A stretch of DNA of 64,000 nt, from positions 372,001 through 436,000 of the forward strand of contig NZ_SBIW01000012.1 of assembly GCF_004054195.1 (NCBI RefSeq), in the 5' to 3' direction. The DNA is from Mucilaginibacter gilvus (GTDB lineage Bacteria > Bacteroidota > Bacteroidia > Sphingobacteriales > Sphingobacteriaceae). Under the pieces are notes generated by a model. The model saw only the letters and a list, made by a program, of their open reading frames with translations, had not been told where the DNA came from and did no database searches. The position numbers and the translations under genes are program-made. Positions 36,898-45,163 of this stretch are shown piece by piece (position 1 is the stretch's first letter; every line of letters starts with the position of its first letter).

Positions 36898-37527
36898 ATG
36901 GCACATTTAGAAGTAGAACCCAAAAAGTCGTCTCCATGGATCTGGATACTGCTGGCCCTGGTGGCCCTGGCGGTATTGTTTTTCTTGCTTAAAGGATGCG
37001 GCGGCTCAAAACAAGTAGCATCAACCGATAGTACCAGTACCGTAACGGGTGATACCACGAAAGCATTAGCGGCAACCGGCCCCGACTGGAGCACAGTTGA
37101 CTTTAATTCGCCCCGCAGCACTGACAGCGACATTGGCGATACCAGCATCTATGTAAGCGCTACCGATAAGTACACCATTTACAGCCTTGGTAATAATATC
37201 CTGTTCGAAACGGATAAAAACACGCTTACCAGCAGCGCGGACGTCAAACTGAAGATGATTGTAGCATCGTTAAACAACAAGTTTAAAGGCGCAACCATTG
37301 GCGTTTACGGCAGTACGGATAGCAAAGGCGATGCCGCCCACAACAAACAACTGGGTACAGATCGCGCGAATGCAGTTAAAGACTGGCTGACCAAAAACGG
37401 GCTGGATGCCGATAAAGTTTCGGTACAGAGCTTAGGCGAAAACGAACCGGTTGCAAGCAATGCCACCGCAGGCGGCAGGCAGCAAAACAGGAATGTGGCA
37501 ATAGTAGCATTCCCGGTTTCTAACTAA
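36898..37527 (+). CDS. OmpA family peptidoglycan-binding protein with N-terminal anchor
   Basis: The 209-residue protein has a short cytoplasmic start, one membrane helix (residues 14-32, WIWILLALVALAVLFFLLKG), a Ser/Thr-rich linker, and an OmpA C-terminal domain (about residues 95-207). The domain shows NNILFETDKNTL, the GSTDSKGDAAHNKQLGTDRANAVKDWL segment and RQQNRNV, with the Asp and Arg that bind diaminopimelate in the cell wall. It lacks a beta barrel, so it likely ties the inner membrane to peptidoglycan. The PRC-barrel gene follows 31 bases later, probably in the same transcript, suggesting an envelope-stress unit. Confidence 0.9.
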   Translation: MAHLEVEPKKSSPWIWILLALVALAVLFFLLKGCGGSKQVASTDSTSTVTGDTTKALAATGPDWSTVDFNSPRSTDSDIGDTSIYVSATDKYTIYSLGNNILFETDKNTLTSSADVKLKMIVASLNNKFKGATIGVYGSTDSKGDAAHNKQLGTDRANAVKDWLTKNGLDADKVSVQSLGENEPVASNATAGGRQQNRNVAIVAFPVSN

Positions 37528-37558
37528 TTATTATTTTAAAAATTAACAACACAAGATC

Positions 37559-38158
37559 ATGGCTTTTGAAGATGAAAACACAACATATAATGGCGGGCTT
37601 AAGGCATTAAGCGACAGCGATTACCAGATAGTGGATGGCGAACCGGATATTACCGGCTGGAACGTACTGGATACCAATGGTTATAAATTTGGCGAGGTGG
37701 ACGACCTGCTGTTCGACCCGCAATCGCGCGCGGTGCGTTACCTCGTGGTAGAACTAAAGGCCAACGGTACCGATATAGCCGACGACCGCAATGTGCTGAT
37801 CCCCATCGGTGTGGCAGAACTGCACACCGATGATGACGATGTAATAATCCCTAATGTAAGCGCCCAGCAGCTATACACGCTGCCGATGTACGAACACGGC
37901 GTTCTGACGCCCGAAAACGAGGTGGCCATCCGCAATATTTTTGAAGGCGGCAGCGCCGGCCCGTACGAGGCGGTAGGCTTTTACGAGCACGAGCATTTTA
38001 ACGAGGACCGCTTTTACGGCCGTGGTACCGCAGCGACAGAAGTAACCGACCTCACCATCCCCGAAACTGCGGACGATGAAGCAGCCCGCCAGCAAAAGGT
38101 GCGCCGCGTTATTGCCAAAATTGAGGCTAAGAACGATGCGGATAAGTCGGCATTTTAA
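37559..38158 (+). CDS. PRC-barrel domain protein
   Basis: The 199-residue protein carries a PRC-barrel domain at about residues 25-95 (ITGWNVLDTNGYKFGEVDDLLFDPQSRAVRYLVVEL, then NVLIPIGVAEL). A more variable acidic C-terminal part follows with GFYEHEHFNEDRFYGRG, similar to stress proteins of the YsnF type. No signal peptide. It follows the OmpA-like gene closely and is ended by a strong terminator. PRC-barrel proteins often act in stress responses or RNA handling; the exact role is unknown. Confidence 0.85.
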   Translation: MAFEDENTTYNGGLKALSDSDYQIVDGEPDITGWNVLDTNGYKFGEVDDLLFDPQSRAVRYLVVELKANGTDIADDRNVLIPIGVAELHTDDDDVIIPNVSAQQLYTLPMYEHGVLTPENEVAIRNIFEGGSAGPYEAVGFYEHEHFNEDRFYGRGTAATEVTDLTIPETADDEAARQQKVRRVIAKIEAKNDADKSAF

Positions 38159-38184
38159 TAAACTGATCAAACTAAATACGATGA

Positions 38185-38212
38185 GGGGCTGCCGTGAGGT
38201 GGCCCTTTTTTT
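38185..38212 (+). terminator. Intrinsic terminator after the PRC-barrel gene
   Basis: GGGCTGCC and GGTGGCCC pair over eight bases (two G-U pairs) around a GTGA tetraloop, followed by seven T's. Confidence 0.9.
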
Positions 38213-38430
38213 GTGGATTAATTAGCAAAAGGGTGAAATTACCCTGTTGTTACCGGTTATTCCTGTAAGTTGTGCCGCTTAATTACCCTGCACAAAACCT
38301 CTTTTAACCCTTATTTAAACTATTGCGCCAGGTTATGGGTTGCGCGCTTGTTATTGTGGTTTTTAATTAATTAAATTTACTCATAATAAAGCTGTTAGCT
38401 ATTTTTTTTACCTCTACCTAACCCTGATTT

Positions 38431-39882
38431 ATGAAAAAATTCCTCGTTGTTGTTGTTGCTTTCGGGATGCTGCTGGCCTGCAAATATTTTCAAAGCCATA
38501 ACGCCAGCGGCCTGCCAAACGCTTTTTGCGACTCCACCCAGGCGGATAACCCCTGCTCCATAATTCCCTACGATGTTGATGAAAAGTTCGGCCTCGGCTA
38601 CGATAGCTTTCTCGATTCGCTGCACCAAACGCCTTTCGATATCTTCTCCTGGCAAACTTTTATAGCCCTCAACTGGCCCGCCAATGCCGCAGGTAACCCT
38701 ATCGGTACCTCCATTACCGATTCAGTGAACGCACCCCGCGTGTGGGAGCATTACCAGGACCCTGCCGAGGTTTTTGGCACAGGTATGCCTTTGCTTAATC
38801 TGCGCCTCGGCATAGCCAAAAAGGGCGGGCAAAAGTTTCTTTACCTCGATTCGAAAGCGCCGCATGGCCTGGGCGCCATTAAATCTGTCAATTCTAACGA
38901 CCTGAACGGTTTCCAGGAGGCCGACGGCCACCCACTGATAGACCGTAATCTCAATTTTGCCCTTTACGAAATAAAAATGAACCCGGTAGAAACCAGTTTC
39001 ACCCTTGATAACCACCTCACTACCACGCAGGGCATCTACAATGCGGGGAGTAAAACCGGTAACGCAATCGATTTGCCGAAAAGCAACGAGAAGGCCAAAA
39101 ATTTGGGGATCATAGAGATCAAGGCCTCCTGGCGCATTTTACTCCCCGCTGCCGGCGACGATACCAGCCGCTACTATTGCCGCAAGGCCACCATTTTTAT
39201 TGATAGCCTGCACACCCGTAACCATAAGCCGCTCATTATTAACAACGTAACCGTGGGCATGGTGGGGATGCACATTGTGCGCAAAACAGCCAAGGTATTT
39301 GTTAACCAGATCTGGACCACGTTTGAGCACATTGATAACACGCCGGATGATGCCCAGCAGGCGCAAATGAGCGGCAGGCAATGGTCGTTTTATAACCCAG
39401 ACTGCCTTAATTGTACACCTAACGCCCCGGCAGATACCATTAAGGGAGATAACCAGCAATATATGTGGGAACCTACCATGCCTTATGCCCGCGATTACGC
39501 TACAGGCTCGCCCGGTCAGCAAAGCAAGCGCGATTCGTTTGGTACACAGGCCATGCGCGTGTACCCCGTTTACCGTTATACCGAACTGGTGAACCAGCAA
39601 TGGCAGGCCAAACTTAAAGGCACCGTTTGGGCCAATTATAAGCTCATAGGTACGCAGTGGGAGCAGTCGGAAATTCACCCCGGGCCAACCGCGCCAAACT
39701 TTTTGGGTAACACCACGCTGGAGACCTTCCTGCAGGCGGATGCATCGTGCATTACCTGCCACCGCGATGCCAGCATAGCGTATATTAAAAACAAGGATAC
39801 CACAAACATAAAAACCGATTTCAGCTTCATATTCCCCATCTACGCCAAGGTGAATACCAACGCTAAGCCGGTTAAGAAATAA
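38431..39882 (+). CDS. Lipoprotein with a single c-type haem motif, function unknown
   Basis: The 483-residue protein has a lipoprotein signal ending at Cys17 (MLLAC). It is rich in Trp, Tyr and Asn in the body, for example FDIFSWQTFIALNWPAN (about residues 71-87), a segment seen in a family of exported hypothetical proteins. Near the C-terminus Cys440-Ile-Thr-Cys443-His444 is a c-type haem-binding motif, so it may be a cytochrome c-like redox protein on the envelope. No neighbour explains the redox partner. The gene ends in a terminator of the same design as the one before it. Confidence 0.75.
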   Translation: MKKFLVVVVAFGMLLACKYFQSHNASGLPNAFCDSTQADNPCSIIPYDVDEKFGLGYDSFLDSLHQTPFDIFSWQTFIALNWPANAAGNPIGTSITDSVNAPRVWEHYQDPAEVFGTGMPLLNLRLGIAKKGGQKFLYLDSKAPHGLGAIKSVNSNDLNGFQEADGHPLIDRNLNFALYEIKMNPVETSFTLDNHLTTTQGIYNAGSKTGNAIDLPKSNEKAKNLGIIEIKASWRILLPAAGDDTSRYYCRKATIFIDSLHTRNHKPLIINNVTVGMVGMHIVRKTAKVFVNQIWTTFEHIDNTPDDAQQAQMSGRQWSFYNPDCLNCTPNAPADTIKGDNQQYMWEPTMPYARDYATGSPGQQSKRDSFGTQAMRVYPVYRYTELVNQQWQAKLKGTVWANYKLIGTQWEQSEIHPGPTAPNFLGNTTLETFLQADASCITCHRDASIAYIKNKDTTNIKTDFSFIFPIYAKVNTNAKPVKK

Positions 39883-39912
39883 AAATTGAATATTGATTGA
39901 TTTAAGAGAGAT

Positions 39913-39941
39913 GAGGCTGCTGGGAGGTGGCCTTGTTTTTT
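39913..39941 (+). terminator. Intrinsic terminator after the CxxCH lipoprotein gene
   Basis: AGGCTGC(T) and (G)GTGGCCT pair around a GGGA-type loop, followed by TGTTTTTTG. It resembles the terminator at 38185 in sequence (both have a GATGAGG start and GAGGTGGCC arm). Confidence 0.8.
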
Positions 39942-40107
39942 GTGAATAATGTTTCGTGCGAATACTTGCTTTGATTTAGGATTAATTTGGAAACTTCGAC
40001 CAGTAGGGGCAAAAAGGTTGAGTAATTGGAGAGAAAGTCATTGAAATAAAGGGGACTTATGAGTAGTTTTAACAAATTACGAGCGTTAAAATATAAGAGA
40101 GTAAATT

Positions 40108-40734
40108 ATGTATGATTTGAAGATAATTGCCTTGATGAAAGGACTCGGCTACGACCGGTTTTACCCAAATGCAACTTATTTACGTAGCGAGATTCATTAT
40201 TCTATAGCTTCATTCCAAAATAAAGAAACCGACCCATTGATTTTTAATATTGGCTCTACGGACGGCAGTGTCATTAAAGCCTGGAAACATGTCTACAGTA
40301 AATATTTCCCTAATAGGGCTTGGCCAGAAGAAGAAGTTGAATTTCCAAAAGGCCTCTTCATTAACAAGGATAAGTTTATTGTCGCCGTAGACAGGGATAA
40401 TGTAGGAGACGTTTTTGCCTTTACCAATGCTAATAGGTTCAGTCGCCCCGTTATTAGAGGGATAGACGAAAGGCTTGACCTCGGGCAATTGCAATTTATC
40501 GTAAGTAATGCTGGTGTATTGTTTTCTTTATATGAGTATCCAAGTCATAAACTCATTGATGATTTTGAAACTTACGGTAACGTAAAGAATTTTACGGAGC
40601 CGTCCAATAAGATTGGTGTTGCTGTCGAGAGTAAAATCATAGGACCTTATGGCTCACCAATAGAACTTGAAACTGTCCACATTTTACCAAATGGTAGCAT
40701 CTTTAATCAAAGGAAATATATCGATTTTGAATAA
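40108..40734 (+). CDS. Hypothetical cytoplasmic protein of accessory type
   Basis: The 208-residue protein has no signal peptide or membrane helix and no recognised domain. The first part (ALMKGLGYDRFYPNATYLRSEIHYSIASF) and the middle (RFSRPVIRGIDERLDLGQLQFIVSNAGVLFSLYEY) have a beta-rich pattern, and the end (KIIGPYGSPIELETVHILPNG) looks like a conserved strand pair. The gene is noticeably more AT-rich than its neighbours and stands alone between a terminator and a family A repeat, which fits recent acquisition. Function unknown. Confidence 0.65.
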   Translation: MYDLKIIALMKGLGYDRFYPNATYLRSEIHYSIASFQNKETDPLIFNIGSTDGSVIKAWKHVYSKYFPNRAWPEEEVEFPKGLFINKDKFIVAVDRDNVGDVFAFTNANRFSRPVIRGIDERLDLGQLQFIVSNAGVLFSLYEYPSHKLIDDFETYGNVKNFTEPSNKIGVAVESKIIGPYGSPIELETVHILPNGSIFNQRKYIDFE

Positions 40735-40807
40735 AAAATTTAAGCCCAGGTGAATGTCAATATAGAACTGAGGGGGATCTGTTGTCAAAAGTAAAGTCGC
40801 ACATGCC

Positions 40808-40912
40808 CAACCCAACTAAACCCGATTGTACGGAAAGTCCGCTTCTTTCAGTGGCTTGGAGGGAAAGCGGGGCTATCGGCACCTATTGCTTCTGTCCCTG
40901 CTTTTCAAATGC
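40808..40912 (-). repeat. Dispersed repeat family A, copy 3 (inverted)
   Basis: CCCAACTAAACCCGATTGTA, CGGAAAGTCCGC, GGCTTGGAGGGAAAGCGGGGC and CTGTCCCTGCTTTTCAAA are in reverse orientation to copy 1, with which it shares long stretches. Confidence 0.8.
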
Positions 40913-40937
40913 CTTAAACTTTTAGCCACCAATTCCC

Positions 40938-43900
40938 TTACTCAATCAACAACAACCACCCTTTTCCCTTAGCCACCGGTATCTCGCTACCCTCTGTAAA
41001 AATATTGGCCTGCTGGAAGTTTTTGATGGGCGCGGCGGTTATTTTGGCCTTTGTGGGGTCGATGCCGAGGGCTTTCCAATCGATAGTTAGTTTGATGCTG
41101 GTATCGGTGTCTGCCCAGCTGGCTATGGCTACGAGGGCTTTGTTGGCCTTTTTGTACACGGTTGCCAGTATTTTGGGGTTGCCGGTTTTTACGGGGTTGG
41201 CGGGTACCCAGTAGCCTATCATTTTGCTGCCCTGCATACCAAACTGGTCCCAGGCTTGCCAGATGGGGCGCGGGTCGGCGTTGTCGCTCCAGGGCATGCG
41301 GTTGGTCATACCGTATACCATGCCGCGCCATGGGTTGCCACCGTCCTGCAGCATTTCGCCCATCAGGCCGAAGGGGATGCCCGATACTTCGGTGAGGAAG
41401 AAATCGGGGGAGTTCTTTTCGTAATCGAAGTATTCGCCAAACCACAAGCGGTTAAGGTAGGGGAAGTGCTCCATATACAGGTTGGCGCTGTTGTTAAATC
41501 CATCGCTTTTGTTGTATTGGTTGGCGCTGTGGAGGTCGATAATACCGGGGTGCCCGTCCTGTGTAAGTACGCGTTTGATGCGTTTCATGGTGATGCGGTC
41601 AAAAGCCACATCGTCTAGGTAAATACCGTCGATACCTACGTTCTGCACCAGCCAGTTCATGCCTTCTACATAGTAGTTGTGCCAGCGACTCATACCGCTG
41701 TTTACAATGGCGGCATCCTTAATTTCGGGCACGTACCAGGCGGCGATGTAATCGTCGCCCAGGTGTTCCTGCAGCCAGGAGTAGCCTCCGCCCTTGCCGG
41801 ACGAGTAGATCTCGTGACCCAGACTGCGCATCGGGAAGGTTTCGTAGGCACTATTGCTCAGCTCGCGCACGGTGTTGTAAATCTTCACTTTGAGGCCCAG
41901 TTGATGTGCCGAATCGATATAATGCTTCATAGCATTGTGGGCGATGAAGGGGTAATTGATGGTAGGGTTGATGGGCGTAGCGTGGTGGATGTTCACCACG
42001 GTAGCGCCGGTAGCTTTAATGGTATCCAGGTTGTTGTACTTATGGTAAAAGCGCGTGCTCCACTGAAAATCGGTATTGATAGGGTGGAAGGGGGTGATGA
42101 GCAGCGTGAAGTTGTAGTACAGCACATCGCCCTTTTTTATAGTACGCGGGCCGCTATAATTTTCCGACAGGATGTTAGTCCCCTTTTTAGCGATGAGGAT
42201 GCCACCCTTACCGCCGTTGCCCCAGCTAGTGGGCAGCAACAGTGGTTTTTGCAGGTAGAAGTTGGTGTTGAGCGGGCGCACGTAATTCTCATCGCGCAGG
42301 GAGTATTGCAGGCCGGCATTCACTTCGCCAATCCAGGCGCCATCCTGATTCTTTTTGGCCACGTCCCATTTCCAGTTGAGGGTATCGGGGCGGTAGCCGC
42401 CCTTTTGGTTAAGGCCCATCAGGTATTTGGCGGCGGCGGTATCAAAGGGAATATGGAGTTTAATATCGTCGAGACTGATATCTTTTTTGGCAGTAAACTT
42501 TACCTGGTAGTTCATGTAGCCATCGAACTCGATGCTGCCGTTGACTTCCATGTCTAATGCATCGGATGCGCTTTTGCTCTCCCAGTTTATCTTGCCAGAG
42601 GTTGTGTTAGTAAAGGTAAAGCCATCTTTATAGCTTATGGTAGTTCTATCCCCGGTACTTTTATCAAATTGATCTATTGATTTCGTTTCTCCTTTAAAAG
42701 CAACATCCTTATGCGTAGCCGCATCAATCACATGAAAATGGATGCCCTCACCCAAAATGTTTTTCGGAGTGACTGACATTTCTGTCATTTCCGGCGTGAA
42801 AAAAGTTTGAATTTCCTTTGGGAAGCCGTTACTGGCTAAGGTAACCTTACGACCCAATAAGCTGATGGTTTTATCGTCCACCTTTAACGGGGTGTAGGGT
42901 TTTATTACCGTATTCTCCTGTGCCAATGTAGAGTTAAGCCAGGTAAGACGGGTTTGTAATTCCGGGTGGTTAACACCGCCGTTTAAAGCTTTTTGGTTTT
43001 TAATAGCCAGGCTAACCAGTACTTTGGTGGCGGGCACACCATCTGCAGAAACAGTTGCGTAGCCATTATAAGTGCCTGCCACGGTTTTAGCGGGGACATT
43101 TATCAAACACCATAGCGCCTGCACGTCGCCTTTGGCAATGCTAACGGTTTTCTCAAGATGGGTGCCGTCATATTTAGTCCCATAAGTATTCAGGCAGCTC
43201 ATCTCCAACCACGATATGGCGTGGCCTTTCGTATCCTTCAAATCAGAAAAGTTCACCTTAACATTGTTCAAGTCTTTGTTTGCCGCATACACGCCCAACT
43301 GGTAGCTGTAATTCTCGCCCTTTGCTGCCGTGCCGCTAAACTTCAGCGTAGCGCCTTTCTGGATCCAGCGTTGGGGCAGGTCCTGCGGCATTTTAATGGG
43401 GTTCGTCCTGTCCTCGGTAAAAACTAAATAGGGTTTTGCTTTGCTAATAGTCGATACTTCGGCTTTGGTGGCAATCACCTCCATCGGGTAAAAACTATTG
43501 AAGGCATTAACCGCTTCCAAATAAAGCAGGGTGGCGTTAGTAGATTTGCCGGTTTTTAACAGCCACGCTTCAGATGCTGTGTTTTTTAGCGTCAGGTACG
43601 CCGCTTTTGGGTAATTGCTGCGGGCGGTTACCTTATAGGGCATGTAATAGACATAATATTTCCCCGCGCCGGATGTTGGTTCAAAGTAAATGGTGCCGCT
43701 CTCGCGGGAGATATTTTCCGTTTTTACATTCAGGACGCGCTTATTGGTCTTAGCATCCACTACCATGATCTGCTTATTGGCGGGCCCGTCGTGCCGGCGC
43801 CAGACTATTACGGCTTTACTAACCGGGCCGGCCGCGTCCACGTTGAGAACCGCGCGGTGGTTGCCCAGCGAATCGGGGTCCCAGCTGTTGTTACCGTTTA

Positions 43901-43985
43901 CATATTTAATATTTTGAGCGATGGCATTACTGCCAAAAACCAACAATAAACAAAACAGGAGGGAGGCTTTTACTAAACGATGCAT
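40938..43985 (-). CDS. Large secreted glycoside hydrolase-like protein (DUF6067 type)
   Basis: The 1015-residue protein has a signal peptide (MHRLVKASLLFCLLLVFGSNAIAQ). It continues into several beta domains (residues about 25-650) and a C-terminal TIM-barrel-like region (about 650-930) with LGLKVKIYNTVRELSN, HNYYVEGMNWLVQNVGIDGIYLDDVAFDR and GIIDLHSANQ, features of glycosidase barrels. The end is a small beta domain. It matches proteins named glycoside hydrolase domain-containing DUF6067. The acidic residues in IYLDDVAFD may be catalytic, but the substrate is unknown. It stands apart from the arabinose regulon by 7 kb and shows no shared palindrome. Confidence 0.75.
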   Translation of the reverse strand: MHRLVKASLLFCLLLVFGSNAIAQNIKYVNGNNSWDPDSLGNHRAVLNVDAAGPVSKAVIVWRRHDGPANKQIMVVDAKTNKRVLNVKTENISRESGTIYFEPTSGAGKYYVYYMPYKVTARSNYPKAAYLTLKNTASEAWLLKTGKSTNATLLYLEAVNAFNSFYPMEVIATKAEVSTISKAKPYLVFTEDRTNPIKMPQDLPQRWIQKGATLKFSGTAAKGENYSYQLGVYAANKDLNNVKVNFSDLKDTKGHAISWLEMSCLNTYGTKYDGTHLEKTVSIAKGDVQALWCLINVPAKTVAGTYNGYATVSADGVPATKVLVSLAIKNQKALNGGVNHPELQTRLTWLNSTLAQENTVIKPYTPLKVDDKTISLLGRKVTLASNGFPKEIQTFFTPEMTEMSVTPKNILGEGIHFHVIDAATHKDVAFKGETKSIDQFDKSTGDRTTISYKDGFTFTNTTSGKINWESKSASDALDMEVNGSIEFDGYMNYQVKFTAKKDISLDDIKLHIPFDTAAAKYLMGLNQKGGYRPDTLNWKWDVAKKNQDGAWIGEVNAGLQYSLRDENYVRPLNTNFYLQKPLLLPTSWGNGGKGGILIAKKGTNILSENYSGPRTIKKGDVLYYNFTLLITPFHPINTDFQWSTRFYHKYNNLDTIKATGATVVNIHHATPINPTINYPFIAHNAMKHYIDSAHQLGLKVKIYNTVRELSNSAYETFPMRSLGHEIYSSGKGGGYSWLQEHLGDDYIAAWYVPEIKDAAIVNSGMSRWHNYYVEGMNWLVQNVGIDGIYLDDVAFDRITMKRIKRVLTQDGHPGIIDLHSANQYNKSDGFNNSANLYMEHFPYLNRLWFGEYFDYEKNSPDFFLTEVSGIPFGLMGEMLQDGGNPWRGMVYGMTNRMPWSDNADPRPIWQAWDQFGMQGSKMIGYWVPANPVKTGNPKILATVYKKANKALVAIASWADTDTSIKLTIDWKALGIDPTKAKITAAPIKNFQQANIFTEGSEIPVAKGKGWLLLIE

Positions 43986-44139
43986 AGGCTTGATATTGAA
44001 TAGCGTTGATAGCCCAAATTAACAAAAAAATATGGATAGACCGGGCGCGGCCCCGCCTCAATATAAAGAAAAATGGACGTGAAAATCCAGTTTTTCTACA
44101 GAATGTTTAGCTAATTAGCCGTAAAACTACACGCTTTTT

Positions 44140-44736
44140 ATGGCCAGGGCAGTATTAGTAACAGATGCCGAGAATTACGTACGAGAACTGCTAAGCACTC
44201 AACTGTCGCCCGATATGTATTTCCACAATCTACGGCATACCGAACGTGTTGTGAACGCCACCATCGAAATAGCCCAAAACTCGGGCCTCAGCAAAAAAGA
44301 AACCATTATTGTACAGATAGCCGCCTGGTTTCATGATACCGGCTACTGCTACGCCTATGCCGGGCACGAGGATAGCAGCATTGCCATTGCCGCCACTTTT
44401 TTAAAACAGCAGGGCACCGACGAAAAATTCATCGCCAAAGTTTCGGGCTGCATCCTCGCTACGCAAATACCGCAAACCCCTACTAATTTAATGGAAGAGG
44501 TGCTTTGCGATGCCGATCTCTCGCACCTTTCGCGCGCCGATTACCCCAAGCGCGCCAGGCTGCTGCGGATGGAGTGGGCAGCCAGGCTAAAAAAAGAGTA
44601 TACCGACCGCGACTGGTTTCAATCCAACATCAGCCTGCTTACCCGGCACACTTATTTTACGCCCTATGGCAAAACCGTATTGCAACAAAATAAGCTCAAT
44701 AATATTGATGTGCTGCTTGCGGGGTTTCCTAAATAA
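44140..44736 (+). CDS. HD-domain phosphohydrolase
   Basis: The 198-residue cytoplasmic protein has the HD metal site: His29 or His33 in FHNLRHTERV, His65-Asp66 in AAWFHDTGY, and a later Asp in LCDADLSHLSRADY. The family cleaves phosphate bonds, often in nucleotides or signalling molecules; the substrate is not known. Length is usual. The last 55 residues (from about ARLKKEYTDRDW) are duplicated as a broken DNA copy at 48028-48200, showing past rearrangement around this gene. Confidence 0.88.
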   Translation: MARAVLVTDAENYVRELLSTQLSPDMYFHNLRHTERVVNATIEIAQNSGLSKKETIIVQIAAWFHDTGYCYAYAGHEDSSIAIAATFLKQQGTDEKFIAKVSGCILATQIPQTPTNLMEEVLCDADLSHLSRADYPKRARLLRMEWAARLKKEYTDRDWFQSNISLLTRHTYFTPYGKTVLQQNKLNNIDVLLAGFPK

Positions 44737-44874
44737 GCGTTACCCTAATATAAATTACGCGCTCATTTTCATAACTTTATCCGTTGCATTGGGTACAATG
44801 CTGTAGAAGCGATTTTTCCGATTATTAGAATTTGCCGGCCAATTATTAAACCTAAAACTGCTACTGTAAAATAA

Positions 44875-45111
44875 ATGGGGGTGAAAACTATTTCTTTTTC
44901 TCGTGTTCATGAATCGGCCGTAAAAGCCTTTAGGTGTGGTGTATACTTGTTTGTAATTGCCTTGTTTTTTAATGCGGCGGGGGCATACGGGCAATACCAA
45001 AATGCCTTTAAAACCAGCCTCGGCATCAACGATGGATTATCGCACAGCAATGTGAAGTTTATTTACAAAGCCACCGCCAGCCCCGCTGCATCCCGAAGAA
45101 TACGGGCTTAA
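44875..45111 (+). pseudogene. Decayed 5' end of a hybrid two-component sensor (HTCS-like)
   Basis: The 78-codon frame has a hydrophobic signal region (GVYLFVIALFFNAAGAYG) followed by KTSLGINDGLSHSNVKFIYK, which is the start of the beta-propeller sensor of Bacteroidetes hybrid two-component systems. Right after this the family pattern ends, and the frame runs on for 16 codons of unrelated sequence to TAA at 45111. A different frame from about 45080 (PLHPEEYGLKWV, continuing to a TAG near 45175) looks like the last residues of another protein. The arrangement suggests a deletion joined two gene ends. A complete sensor is not encoded. Confidence 0.6.
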
Positions 45112-45163
45112 GTGGGTTAGCTTGTGCAAGTATTTCCTATTGTCCAAATTCCTTCCCGGCAAA

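Noticed and set aside
41005..42557. Plus-strand frames up to 292 codons opposite the large glycosidase-like gene
   Set aside because: The minus-strand frame has signal peptide, full-length domains and normal composition; the plus-strand frames look like shadow translation.
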